Shown: positions 22,771 through 34,200, counted from the stretch's first letter. The stretch is DNA of 64,000 nt from Lepidodermella squamata (GCA_047495785.1 JBLDXI010000042.1:1178001-1242000); one strand, 5' to 3'. Translations and numbers: made by a program. The notes: generated by a model not told the origin, from the letters alone.

Positions 22771-24750
22771 ATGCGAAAAATCGTAAAATTCCTGATTTTC
22801 CTGGTCACGGTCTACCTAACATGGAAGTACACGATGATAGGCCGATTTTGTGGCAAGTATATCAATGCCCAGATGCATCGGCACCCAGCGACTGTCAAGC
22901 TGTTACACGCGTTCAAAGCCCACGTTCACAGAAGACGGCCTAATTTCGAGTTGGGAGATGAAGGGGCCTTGTTCTACGACGCTTTTCGCCTCTCAACTCT
23001 GTTATCCGACCACAAAACCGCCCACCCGCAATTCCTGGAGGCATGGCGTGTGTTCAACCAAACTCGAGATGCTGGGATGATAAATACAGTCTCATTATGG
23101 GCGATCTACGACTTTATCCAGCATACGGCTGGGAAGATAGGGAATCACTCTGAGGCGGTCGAAATTTGCCGAATGGCTCTTGAGAATCCGGACTGGGCCA
23201 ACGACAGAGCTATGCGAGATTTTTTCATGATCAGAGCTTTCATAGCCGATGCTGCCCGTGATACTAATCAAACGATGGAAAAAATTGATTTAGGACTCCT
23301 GCCCGGTGACGAGAAAGCTACATTAGAAGCAATGCCGACCTTCCTTCAATATGGAAACGGGAGATACGCGTTCTTTCTCGCGCGAGAAGCTTGGCGGCTC
23401 TACAACGAAACGGTGAAGCTTGGCAAGCAGTCTGAGGTGAAACTTGAGGTTATTTTCGAGGAGATGCTCAAGTTTGGCGGAGCTGCGGACGCGGCCGAAC
23501 TATCTGCTATGACAGAGCTGATACCGAAGCTTGGATTTAGTGCGGAAAAACAGGAGATGATGCTGAAAGCGGTGAAACAAGCTGAGAGAAACAGATATTT
23601 GGATGTTCTCGGGGTTAGCTTTTGAATCGTTTCAAATTTTTAGGAAATTTTACGAATTTTTTTCAAATGCAACATTTGAAAAATTGAAAAGTGTTCTTAT
23701 TTTCTTCAGAAATTTTAAAATTTCAATTTTAATTCAGAATTTATTTTGGAAAAATTAGAAGCTTTCTTAACATTTTCTGAATTTGTAAATTTTTCTGTAT
23801 TTTTTAAGAAAACTGGTGCGACTTTGGATACTGCGCCTGTGGAGGTGCAAATCACGAAAGCTAAAGAGCTCGCTAACATAACCGACTACAACTTTTGCGG
23901 TGGCGAGGGAGAGAAGAATCTTTTGCGCCTTCACGAAAATCCAAAGCTGTTCTGCCGTTACACGAACCGCGCTCGCCATCCTTTGCTCATGTATTCTCCA
24001 GTTAAGGAGGAAGTCATCAACTACGACCCACTTGCGATAGTTATTCACGATCTCGTTAGGCCGAAAACTGCTAAGAAATTGGTGGACCTCGCCCATCCGA
24101 AATTGATGGCTGCGACTACGATTACTGGTAGTAGCAAGTACTCGGAACGGCGGTCACGTCACGCTTGGATCGAATCGGATTATTTCCCTTATTTTACGAA
24201 ATTCATCGAAGCAGTATTCGGCCTGGATGCGACTGATCACTACGCTTGCGAGCAATATCAGGTAGGTCGAATTTTCCTAAGCTGAAATTCGTTATTTTCT
24301 GAGGTTCCCCAGGTTAACAAGTATGGAATCGGAGGGCATTACATTACGCATCCTGACTACATTCCAGGGGGTGTACATCCCTACCACGGCGACCGAATTG
24401 CTACCCTCCTCCTCTACTTCAATGACGTTGAAGAGGGCGGTGGGACGGTTTTCCCCCACCTCCGTATTCGAATGACCCCAGAAGCTGGTGCTGGGTTGTT
24501 TTGGTTCAATTTCCTTCGCAACGAGACAGAAGACCCGCGGACGTACCACGCAGCTTGCCCGTTGATAAAGGGTGAGAAATGGGTGGCGAACAAGTGGTTC
24601 CGTTGGAGGGGCCAGTTTCACCATAAAACGTGCGGACGGACTGCTGAACAGAAGTGGTCACTTCGTGATCTGAACTCGCCTGAATGGATCAAGTATAAGC
24701 CGCTGAACTACAAATACCCTGGACTACTACCGCCGGTTTTACAATATTGA
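22771..24750 (+). CDS. Prolyl 4-hydroxylase alpha-like dioxygenase (copy 5), three exons
   Basis: Exons are 22771-23613, 23809-24261 and 24313-24750; the product is 577 residues. The ATG at 22771 is preferred to a GTG two codons upstream. It has an N-terminal anchor (about 4-20), modules GDEGALFYDAF and GDEKATLEAMP, linker KTGATLDTAPVEVQ, then FCRYTNRARHPLL and the core: HPD in HYITHPDY, GDRIATLLLYFNDVEEGGGT, distal His in YHAACPL, Lys in GEKW, KWFRWRGQFHHKTC. Intron 1 (195 nt) is AT-rich with several possible acceptors; the one at 23808 restores the paralogous KTGATLDTAP sequence. Intron 2 interrupts after EQYQ as in copy 4. AATAAA lies about 18 nt past the stop. Predicted to be active. Confidence 0.86.
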
Positions 24751-25262
24751 TTGCGAAACTTGCGAGTGAATAAAACTGAGATTGACTTGATTGAATTCTA
24801 AGCGAAACTTGGAAAAACGGGAAAATCGTTTTGTTTTGTTGTAGCATTAGACCGACTCTTCCTTGTAAGGATCGATTCTTGTCAATTATGGGAACAAAAT
24901 ACCATCTAAGCTGTTCCATCTAAGGAGTCATTTAAAGGAGCATAAAGCCCAAAGACCAAGGACATCACATGCTAGAAGCTTGAGAAACCTCAAATCTCGT
25001 GTTCTATCGTGATATAGCAATATTGAATGGTAAAAATGCTGGATTTTCACCGATTCAATCCCCTTATGTTCTTCAAGAAACCTATGTAAATAAGGAACAA
25101 AAGTCGTAAAGAGGCACTTTATTGGCGTTCATGAAGCAATCGCACGACATGTAATAGCACTCATCATCTGACTCATCTGAGTGATTTTCCAGCTAGCGCC
25201 GTAATCCATCTCAACACGGCTAACATACGAGCCGAATGTATCACTTGTGCTGCACGGTAATT
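24751..25262. other. Intergenic interval, 3' flank of two convergent genes
   Basis: Holds the polyadenylation signal of P4H copy 5 (near 24768) and a minus-strand AATAAA (plus-strand TTTATT at about 25118) for the small secreted gene that follows. A 41-codon minus-strand frame rich in Ser/Met ends just before that signal and could be an extra exon of the small gene; no consensus donor supports it. Confidence 0.35.
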
Positions 25263-25528
25263 TCATAGATTACTAGATCCCACAGCGCCTATTCGATGCG
25301 AAGCCTCCAACGGAGAAGACCCCAAAATACTGGCTGCAGAGCAGTCGCGCGCTACCTCCTGCGGCTGTTCATCGCTACGACTGCTCGGTTGCTCCATGGC
25401 CACGTTGCTCTCAAGATCAGCATTTGCGAAAACAGCCGATGAAACCTGTTAAATGGGCGATTATAAAGGAATCTCGCATATGAAGGAGAACAAACCAAGA
25501 GAGCGAATACCACTGCAAATTTCAGCAT
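25263..25528 (-). CDS. Small predicted secreted protein, two exons
   Basis: Minus-strand exon 1 is 25528-25496 (33 nt) and exon 2 is 25445-25263; the 50-nt intron has GTTTGT...TTTAACAG ends and is in phase 0. The joined product is 71 residues. Splicing creates a clean signal peptide (MLKFAVVFALLVSSAVFA) that neither exon shows alone, which is the main support. The mature part (about 53 residues) is acidic and Ser-rich, with a single Cys (RDCSAAS). No family is recognised. The end at TGA (25263-25265) is the simplest model; a longer form using downstream minus-strand exons is possible. It lies antisense between P4H copies 5 and 6 and has its own AATAAA further downstream. Confidence 0.45.
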
Positions 25529-25757
25529 GGTTAGGCGAAATACTCAAAAATTGGAAGTTTTACAGGAGAAGAGGAAAGCATACGAATGAATTTGAATGCC
25601 TCACGCCTCTCGAAGACCACCAATTCCTGCTGGTTAATTGAATGCGAGCAATGACGTAAGTTATACGCCGTAAACTTCGGTTCTTAGGTTTACTTTCTAT
25701 TCAACTTCCGCTTCATTACGTCATCAATTGACGCAAAGGAAATAACAGCTGGATCTA

Positions 25758-26507
25758 AAGTATGCGTAATATTTTTTTTGCATCGCATTTTTTCAATAAC
25801 TTTTCAACCATGAGGAATGTTTTAAAGTGGTTTTCACCAGTCGATAGATCTAGTCTGCGGTAAACTTTCCTCAAATTTTCATTTGAATTGGGTGCGAGAG
25901 AAAAAATTGGTGACGAAAATTCTGTCCGCGATTTTCATTGAAAATTCTCATTTTTGAAAAATGCTATTTTTGCATTTTATTTGGTCTGAATTGATTGTCT
26001 CTCTTGCCAGGGGCTTCAAGTTTTTTTGAGAGGATGGTCCGTAATGGATCTACGTCACCGATTCCTGAAAAAACATTGTACAACCATCCAAAACTGAAGG
26101 CTTCATAAAATTGGCACAAATCATTCACAAAATTCCGAAAATTCATTTCGGATCGCGGTTGGTGGATAAGACCTTCTTTGTGGCCGCTAAGTCGAATTTC
26201 CTTGTTGACAGCGCGTTATTGACCTAATTCCCTGCTAAATAAAATTCCGATAAAGCCTTTCAACAGGATGATGTCTTCCAACCTCAAATCCTGTAAAATG
26301 CCATTTTTCAAAAATGAGAATTTTCAATAAAAATCGCGGACAGAATTTTCGTCACCAATTTTTTCTCTCGCACCCAATTCAAATGAAAATTTGAGGAAAG
26401 TTTACCGCAGACTAGATCTATCGACTGGTGAAAACCACTTTAAAACATTCCTCATGGTTGAAAAGTTATTGAAAAAATGCGATGCAAAAAAAATATTACG
26501 CATACTT
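25758..26507. mobile_element. 750-bp TA-flanked fold-back (MITE-like) element with ~206-bp inverted arms
   Basis: Arms 25758-25963 and 26302-26507 are near-perfect inverted copies, starting AAGTATGCGTAATATTTT and ending with its complement. A TA dinucleotide flanks both ends (25756-25757 and 26508-26509), as expected for Tc1/mariner-type target duplication. The 338-bp centre has no transposase, so movement would depend on an enzyme encoded elsewhere. The centre holds a minus-strand frame resembling the SGNH family N-terminus. The long arms would form an extended hairpin in RNA or single-stranded DNA. Confidence 0.8.
25964..26146 (-). pseudogene. Possible SGNH-family fragment captured inside the fold-back element
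   Basis: The minus-strand frame contains CQFYEAFSF...GIGDVDPLRTIL, comparable with SQFYDFSIRNFGDVSNLQNA in the intact SGNH paralogues about 10 kb away. The match covers only about 35 residues and stops at the arms. It may be a captured exon piece; chance similarity is the alternative. Confidence 0.35.
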
Positions 26508-26907
26508 TACAATTGATCACGCCACGAAGCCAGCGGTATTGTTGAAATTTATGAATTTGATGATTTAATCATTATTTTGGGGTTTTGGGTGATAGTGTCT
26601 CTATCGCCTAGCCCCTATCCTGAAAAAGCCACTTGTGACCCTGAAATTCAAGCATTTGATAGGACGATCCTTATAGGTATCGACGAATGAAAAGACTATA
26701 ACCAAGGCCCGATTCGAATTCGTTGGCCGCAAAGCATACACGTAGCCTTAACGTAGTGCCTTTTGTTTTTGTCATTTTTCACTGACGTGTACAGTTCTCA
26801 ACAACAAAAGATGATGTAGCGTATAGTAAAAGAACAATAAAAACTTGACACAGGCAGCTTCATCAATGAGCAGTAAATAAAAGTTAAGCCGTTTAATGTA
26901 GCAAAAA
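26508..26907. other. Upstream region of P4H copy 6, no gene seen
   Basis: AT-rich spacer without a convincing frame. It contains AATAAA near 26835, which lies upstream of a gene and has no matching transcript that I can see. Confidence 0.3.
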
Positions 26908-28838
26908 ATGGGTAAATCAAACAGATTATTCAAGATCATCGCCGTCTTGACGGCTTTCTACGTATTTTTGAAATACACCCCCATCGGAAAATATGCCGGG
27001 AAGCAATTATTGGCTCAACTCCATCGAACACCAGCTTCTGTTAAGCTACTCAAAGCAATAAAATCTCATGTAACCCAACGGCAGCCGGAAATTGGCGATG
27101 AAGGAGCGTTATTTTACGAGGGCTATCGGCTCAGCCAGATAGGCCAGATGAAAGAAGCTGTTGCGATGTTCAACGAATCGTGGCGGGCGTACAATCTATC
27201 AAAAGAGGCCGGCTATTGGCCTACCATCGCAATTTACAGCATTTTCGACCATTTCCAGTACAACCTTTACCGGCAAGCTGAGTATCAAGCTGCTTTTGAG
27301 ATATGCAAAACAGCGCTGAACTCGGAGGAGCTCGAACATGACGAAGAACAACGTCGATTTTTCCTCGTTCGAGCTATCAATGTGGAGGCGGAGGGGGCAA
27401 TTAAGAGGTCAGCGACCCCTAACAATCCTTTATTCAACCACCCGGTGCCTGCAATTTTCAAACCAGGGGATGAGAAAATCGGTTTAGAAATTGCTGTGAT
27501 GTACGATGCTGGCAAGCATTTCCAATACGCTCATCGTCTGGCTGTCGAAACGTGGCGGCTGTACAATGCTTCGCTGGAACTTGGTCGGAAGCCAACTGTT
27601 AACCTAGTTGATTTATTGGAGAAACTCATGGATTATACTCAGGGGCTGAAATACTTTGAGGAGAGTAAGATTTACGCTGATATACTTCGGCAAAACATGG
27701 ATGGATTGAGCGAGGAGAGAATCAAAAGTCTCCAGGGAAAATTCAGATTTGTCGATGCCAATGTCGTTTTCAATTTCTTAGAGGTAATTTCAAGCTTTTA
27801 AACTTTCCACCAAATTTAAAAATTATTTTTTAATTTTTAATTCCTAAATTTATTTTTCAATTTTTTTAAATTTTTAATGATGGATGAAATGTGAGTTGGC
27901 TGACCCATTTTCCTTTTTAATTTTTTTAGAAAAACGGAACTTCGTTGGACACTGCTCCAGTCGATGTACAAGTTGAGAAGGCTAAAGAACTGGAGAATAC
28001 CATGCGTTACGATCTATGCCGCGAAGATTCTGACATGGTAAAAGGTCTCAAGAAGCTTCACCAAGACCCTAAGCTCTACTGCCGATATTCGAATCGCGGC
28101 AGACATCCCCTTCTCATCTACGCTCCTGTAAAGGAGGAGATTCTTAACCACGATCCTGTAGCTGTTTTGATTCACGACTTTATCCGACCAGCCACTGCAA
28201 AACGGTTCATGGACGATGCTGATCCTCATTTATTCCAAGCCGGAACGATAAACCACGAGGCGGGCGCGTCGAATTTCAATTACATGCATAGACGCTCGAG
28301 GCATACGTGGATAAAATCTGACAACTACGAAGAATTCACGCGCAGGGTCGAGGCTGTTCTAGGATTGGATCCGACTGATAATATAGGCTGTGAGATGTAC
28401 CAGGTTAACAAATACGGAATCGGCGGTCACTACGGCGAGCATCCTGACTATCTTCACCCTACAGTCCACCCAGGCGGGGAGAGGATCGCTACTCTTCTTC
28501 TTTACTTCAATGAGGTCGAAGAGGGCGGGTGGACTGTTTTCACGAGATTAGGACTAAGGGTCGCCCCGGAGCAAGGGGCTGGCTTGTTTTGGTACAACGT
28601 CCATCGGAACGAGACAATCGACCCTCGAACCCATCACGCAGCCTGCCCATTGAAAAGCGGCATTAAATGGGTTGCTAACAAATGGTTCCGTTTTCGTGGT
28701 CAGTTTCACCTTAAACCTTGCGGCAAGACTGAGGTCGAACCTTTCACGATAAAAGATTTTGTCGCACCCAAGTGGCTGCGTAATAAGCCGATGACTTTCA
28801 AATACGTCGGACAATTGCCTCCTGATATCATGTATTAG
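26908..28838 (+). CDS. Prolyl 4-hydroxylase alpha-like dioxygenase (copy 6), two exons
   Basis: Exons are 26908-27783 and 27930-28838, separated by a 146-nt T-rich intron; the product is 594 residues. It has an N-terminal anchor, modules GDEGALFYEGYRLSQ and GDEKIGLEIAVMY, linker KNGTSLDTAPVDVQ, then YCRYSNRGRHPLL and the core: HPD in HYGEHPDY, GERIATLLLYFNEVEEGGWT, distal His in HHAACPL, Lys in GIKW, KWFRFRGQFHLKPC. All catalytic positions are kept; GGWT replaces GGGT. No intron interrupts EMYQVNKYG, unlike copies 4, 5 and 7. AATAAA follows about 10 nt after the stop. Function as for a P4H alpha subunit in the ER. Confidence 0.88.
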
Positions 28839-30830
28839 ATAGTAGGTAAATAAAATTGTTGGCTAACACGTCTGCGCATTCTTCAGATGACCGGCGCGTT
28901 TTTCATGCTAATTTACTACATTCCGCGCCTATTTCAGCTACGGATCGATATTACTCATCCTGTAAATAGCCTCTGGCAAATTCCAGCACGTGAAGCAAAT
29001 ATACACTTGAGTGATGAATCTTCACATGATAATCATTCATTTTTCAAGATTTTGTCGCTCTTGGAGAATGGCCAGAGAGATTTATATATGTATATATTAT
29101 TCATAATTTTATTAGTCGATTTTTTTGTCACGAGTAATGTGTGGGTCCATGCTCTTGATTAATATGCCCTCTTTTGCGTCAGCTGATTAAAACGCGTCAC
29201 TGGGAACGGGCCTTGGGATAATTCGATTATGAAAGCGAATTAGTGTCCCAGCAAAAATTCTCTCACTTAAAATTTAGCAGAATTTTCGCCAAAACGTACT
29301 TCGGGGTAGTACGCTCGATTTTTAAGTCATTTTTTTAAATTCTTTATACGGAAAACCTTAAAACGGTGGAACGCTTCGCCTAGCGCTGTTTTCATAAAAT
29401 TCTAATTTTTAGATTTCAGTTGAAATGGAACTTAAAACTTAAACCCAAGAGAAGTAAGCCTTGTCATTTTTGAGAAAAACTGTAGTTAGGTTCATTTTGT
29501 CCCACACTTATCTGTTAGATCTCCTTTCGTAAATAAAGGCCTTGATTAAATCACGCGGGACTAAAATCCCTTGTTCATCCTATGCTTTAAGCTTTTTTAA
29601 GGTTACAGAAAATTCACTGCTAAAAATAAGTAGAAATTTTCATAATTATCCGGGGGGAGCAACAAATCTATGCAAAAATCGATCGAACTCACACTCGGAC
29701 AAAATTCCATCTAAAAACAGCCTTCATACCTGGAATTTAGCCTTTTACAGGTTTAAAAAATTTTAGAAGTTATTTTTGCAGATTTGTCTAGAATTTTTCG
29801 AGACAGCAGGCATGCGATAAAGTCTGGACATTATAAAAACCCTCGACATTTCAAGTAGAAGAAATTTGATAATTTATTTTTTTATCGCATGTCAGCGTGG
29901 GTTCTTCCCCATAGCTAATTAGCGTTCTGTCTGCCTCAGGAATCAGTAATTGTCAGCTGAGAGCGCTATAGTCGAGACAGGAAACGACCCATTTCCACTT
30001 TCCCAAACATTTTTTTGTATAATGAAATCATTGTACTTGAATCCTCATGTTTTATTCACAACACCCATGTGACTCGTCTCGCTCAAAACTTGTGAAAATT
30101 TGTCGAAAATCTCCTTTTTCCAGAACGCATTTTAAGGCGCGACTTAACGCTGTTTTTGTAAAATTGGGGACTTTTCATGTCAAAAACAATCTGTGGGCAG
30201 TAGGGCACGAAATTGCAATTTTTAAGGGCGATTTTTTACTTCTCCGTAAACACGACAGCAGCTGGCTGTCGCAATCGGCAAACAATCAGTGACAAAGTGA
30301 GTGGACACGCTCGACTGACCGGCGGGGGGCGTATAGGGGATTAGTCAGTAGGTAGGTATACGCTTGCATACATATATACAAAAAACAATAGATCTCATTA
30401 GTTTACTATTGCGTGCATTGGCTGTATACACACACATATATACATGATGATTATTTACCTGAGTTTTTTTACCCTGCAGGTAAATGAGTAGGCGGCATAC
30501 ACACACGTGTTCCGTTTTACAAAAGTCCGCTCACTACAGCAACCGTATGGCATATGGTCGAGTCGTGTGCGGGCTAAACCATTGACGTCAAGGGGCATAT
30601 CTCGAGAGTAAATCACTACCCCACCAACTTTGTATACCTAATAAAATCTACCTGTAAAATCAGAAAGGTGGGCGGTATATAACTAATAGGCGTAACTACT
30701 ACTATAACCCACATATTTTTGTGATATTTGTTATCTCGTCCCTTGTCCACGAAGTGTCCGCTTTTTTATAAGCCAGGTAAACATGCTGTGTTGTTGCCTT
30801 TTTTTAGACATATTTACATTTTGTTGAAAA
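28839..30830. other. Two-kilobase non-coding interval, promoter side of the next gene
   Basis: No frame with a signal peptide, conserved domain or matching splice sites is seen on either strand. Near 30360-30520 there are TA/CA-rich runs ('catacatatataca', 'cacacacatatataca') and the dyad TTTACCTG...CAGGTAAA. Several 'cgcttcgcc' and T-rich stretches are present. The region probably contains the promoter of the gene at 30831, but no element can be assigned. Confidence 0.4.
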
Positions 30831-31649
30831 ATGGTTTTTCTTGCGAAACTTTTTATAACTCTGACAATTGCTGTTGCGACAAGCCAAGCTCTACCGACGA
30901 AAGTCGACCGGGAAACAACGCTGGGAACCCCGAAAGAAGTCGACGTCGATAAATCATTAGGTTTGTTTTAGAGTTTTATGCAAAAAATTAAAATATTCAA
31001 ATTTGTAAATGAGTCATATCATTTTGCACTAATAATAATGAAATACTTCACAAGTAAAAACGTGCTAAACGTGTAAAAATTCTTATATTAGTTTTACAAT
31101 TCATTGATATTAAAGTTAAAATAATGAATGGCCGTTTTTCGCCTTTTTACGCATATACGCATATTATTACTTATTTGCATAATTTATGCATAATATTCAT
31201 TATTCGCATAATTTGTTTTCCAATACACTCAATAAATTAAGAAAGGCCGAAAAATTAGGCGTTTTAGTTCAGTAATATATTTTTGATATTTTTATAGTTC
31301 AATTTTATTTAGAATCATTAATTTGTGTTCTGAAAAAAATTAATCCCATATTTTGTATTTTGTTACAGCTTTAGATACGGAAAATGCAGTAGAGGATTAT
31401 ATAAATGAGCTAGTCAAAAGCCGCGACTACGACCGTCTAATCTCTTTAATGCGGTACATTCGCGCGAAAGAAAAAGCTGCTTTCATCAACGACTGTATAA
31501 AAGCGTTCAGATCGCGGGCGATCTGCGACGGCACAGCGTCATTCCACGTGTGGCAAAAGGAGGCGGCGAGACGGCTGCAAAGTCAAAAACTCAGCGAGCA
31601 GGGCAAACGGTCGCGGAGGCTTGTAAACAAAATTCTAGTTTCTGATTAG
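30831..31649 (+). CDS. Small secreted protein, possible processed peptide precursor, two exons
   Basis: Exon 1 is 30831-30960 and exon 2 is 31369-31649; the 408-nt intron ends TTGTTACAG, and joining in phase 1 gives 136 residues. A signal peptide is clear (FLAKLFITLTIAVATSQA). The mature protein is basic and helical-looking: VEDYINELVKSRDYDRL, ISLMRYIRAKEKAAF, then two cysteines (NDC...AIC), then LQSQKLSEQGKRSRRLVNKI. The GKRSRR string would suit dibasic cleavage with C-terminal amidation, as in peptide-hormone precursors, but no known neuropeptide motif is recognised. AATAAA lies about 13 nt after the stop. It could equally be a secreted helical protein without processing. Confidence 0.65.
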
Positions 31650-32236
31650 ATTCAAATTGTTAATAAAGTTTCACGTCATCTCATGTTTTAAACAACATTT
31701 TATCTCGACACACCATTTACGAATTTTTTTTTGGATGATGATGTTTTACCTATAGCGTTTTTTTGAGAGCCAAACAGCCGAACTGAGTATGCAATCTTAT
31801 CATACACATGAAACATTTGGTTATTTCTGTGAAGCATGTCGAACAAAATTGATTGGACGTGTAATAAATAATTGTGATTTTTGAAGTTCGAATCAATAGA
31901 ATTTAAGGTCTTTCCTGCTGGGCCGAAACGTTTTCAATCGGATTTGTTGTAGGTCTAAATTCTAGAGAAGATCTGAAACTCAAGATCCCTTTTTGAAAAA
32001 CTTAGCTCTAATCTAAAGTATCAACATTTTATCCTCAAACTTATAGGGTTCATTGCATCCCTCTTCCCATTCCTCCCCCTCAAATCCCAATATTGTGGGC
32101 TTCCTAAATTCGTTTTAATGTATGGCTGCATTGTCAGGCTCCTAAAGCTTGAAGTAAAGCAATTATGGGGGTTAGTTTAACCATCTCATGTTTACAATTC
32201 AAAGTCTCCTCACACACTATCTCATTCATGTTTTAA
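31650..32236. other. Intergenic interval, no gene seen
   Basis: Contains the AATAAA of the preceding gene (near 31661) and AT-rich sequence up to P4H copy 7. No frame is supported. Confidence 0.35.
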
Positions 32237-33512
32237 ATGCCACATGCAAGCATTATACTAGTCATCACGATCTTCATAGCCTCCAAGCTCTCTACATGCG
32301 ACGAGACCAGTGAAGCTCTCAAAAGAGCTCGATCCTACCAAGTTTCTGGCCAGTTTAAAACCGGCTTTGAATGGGCTATGAAAGCTTGGAAGCACTACAA
32401 CACCTCGATTGAAGCAAAGCAGCCTACAAATGTTGATCCAGTGGATTTATTCCTGGTTTTAACCGAGCTCAGCATCGGAAAATCCGAAAATATTGAGGAG
32501 GTTGAATTCCTTATCCGGCTTCTTCTTTCCCAGCCGAATTTAGCTCAACCAGATCGAGTTTCTTGGTCGAAAGCGTTGAAGAACATCAACGACCACAGAA
32601 TCAGAAGCTACTTAGAATTTAATGGGACTACCCTAAATAATGCACCGGTCGAAGTTCAGGCCCATAAAGCGAAGGAACTCAACTCGATTCAGGCCTACGA
32701 AATTTGCCAGGGCGAACCAAGGAAGGACCTTTACAAAAACCCAGCTTTGTTCTGTCGTTACGACTCACGAAATCACCATCCGTTATTGGTAGTTTCGCCT
32801 TTGAAAGAGGAATTTCTGTCCGATGAGCCGATGATCATTCTCATCCATGATGTAATTCGGGATAAAGAAATTGGCGTTTTGACGTCAATTGACAACAGTC
32901 TCCTTATGGACGGCAAGATAGGCGATCAGGTGAATCATGGCGTTAGGAGATCAAACATCAACTGGCTGTCTTCAGCTTCTCTTCCGGCGCTAAGCAGGCG
33001 TATTGAGGCTATAACTGGGTTGGATTCTAGAGACACAATCGCTGCCGATCCTTTGCAGGTCTGGTTTTATCGCTCTAGCTAACTGATTTTGTATAAAATG
33101 TTCACAGGTTAACAAATACGGCATCGGAGGCCACTATATGCCCCATCTGGACTCAATTTACCCGGCTGTTAGGCCGATGATAGGCGATAGGATCGCGACA
33201 TTAATGCTGTACCTCAACGATGTGGAGCTGGGTGGCGGGACGGCGTTTTTAAGGAAGTCATTTTACGTAAAACCGGAGAAGGGAGCTGGAATCTTCTGGT
33301 ACAACGTGCATCGCGATGAAAGCTACGACGTTCGAACGTTGCATGCAGCTTGCCCTGTGCTGTCTGGCGAGAAATGGGTGCTGAACAAATGGTTCAGAGC
33401 TCGGGGCCAGTTTTTGCATAGGCCTTGTACAAAGCCTGGAACTATTCCATTCATAGCTTCTGATTTCAATATTCCTAGATGGCTCCAAACCTCAAATAAA
33501 TTGAAATTGTGA
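32237..33512 (+). CDS. Prolyl 4-hydroxylase alpha-like dioxygenase, short intron-shifted form (copy 7)
   Basis: Exons are 32237-33058 and 33108-33512 with a 49-nt intron (donor GTCTGG is weak, but the frame and paralogy fit); the product is 408 residues. It has a cleavable-looking signal peptide (about 1-20, ending KLSTCDE), one helical module only (residues about 24-115, no GDE motif), linker FNGTTLNNAPVEVQ, then FCRYDSRNHHPLL and the core: HLD in HYMPHLDS, GDRIATLMLYLNDVELGGGT, distal His in LHAACPV, Lys in GEKW, KWFRARGQFLHRPC. The mid-gene intron shared by copies 1-6 is absent here while the pre-HxD intron is present. It is the founder-like member of the decaying module array downstream, and predicted to be active. 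Confidence 0.85.
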
Positions 33513-33609
33513 ATCCAAATATAGTTTCAGAGAAACTCCCGTGGACTTTGTTTCATCACTTTTGGTTTGAATAATCGGCAAAAAATGTGGAGCTCGTGAA
33601 TCGTGAAAT

Positions 33610-33877
33610 TTATTCAAGAAAGCTCTGGAGGTCGTCTGAGGTTTCGTGAATTTTCGGAAGAGGCTGAATGCCTGTAGCCAGCGATTTCATTTGCTTAGTC
33701 ACGTTAAATCTCATGATGCTTTCGTAGTAGTACATTTTGCGTATGACTACTGTGTACGACAAGTTGAGGGTGCGGGCAGGGTGCGATGTACAGGGTACAG
33801 GGAAGCTGAAGTGTCGTGAAACCATGAACCCACTCATGGCTTCGTTCAAGGAGGCGTGTTTGCACGAAACGACCCGG
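33610..33877 (-). CDS. Antisense open exon of unknown gene, module 1
   Basis: On the minus strand an open stretch of 89 codons follows an acceptor-like TGTTTTGCCAG. It reads RVVSCKHASLNEAMSGF, then a segment with alternating hydrophobic residues (RTLNLSYTVVIRKMYYYES) and ends SDDLQSFLE with AATAAA overlapping the stop. Related sequence recurs in the other modules (about 36.3, 39.7, 40.95 and, inverted, 45.6/47.5 kb), mostly with frame damage. Upstream exons were not found. It may be the last exon of a gene carried by the duplicated module, or a 3' flank with chance open frame. Confidence 0.3.
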
Positions 33878-34200
33878 CTGGCAAAACACGTTTTACCCGC
33901 GAGTCATCGCCGTGAGCTCTATACGTTCACAGTTAAGATTTCTGGAGAATTCTCGTAAGAGTGTGCCAGTTGAGACTGGATGCATGTTCTTCGTTCAATG
34001 GTATGAAACGAGCGATGTTTAAACGTTCATTATCCCTGGACGAGGGCGTATGTGCGCATCACTGACAATGATAATCAACCACTGCTAAGAGAACAAAAAA
34101 ATTGAGAAAAAAGTGAATTATCATTTGAACACATCGGCGCTCACCAACCACATCAAACACGTCACGTCAAGCCTGAGCGCTACAAGTTCCAGGCTGCGGC

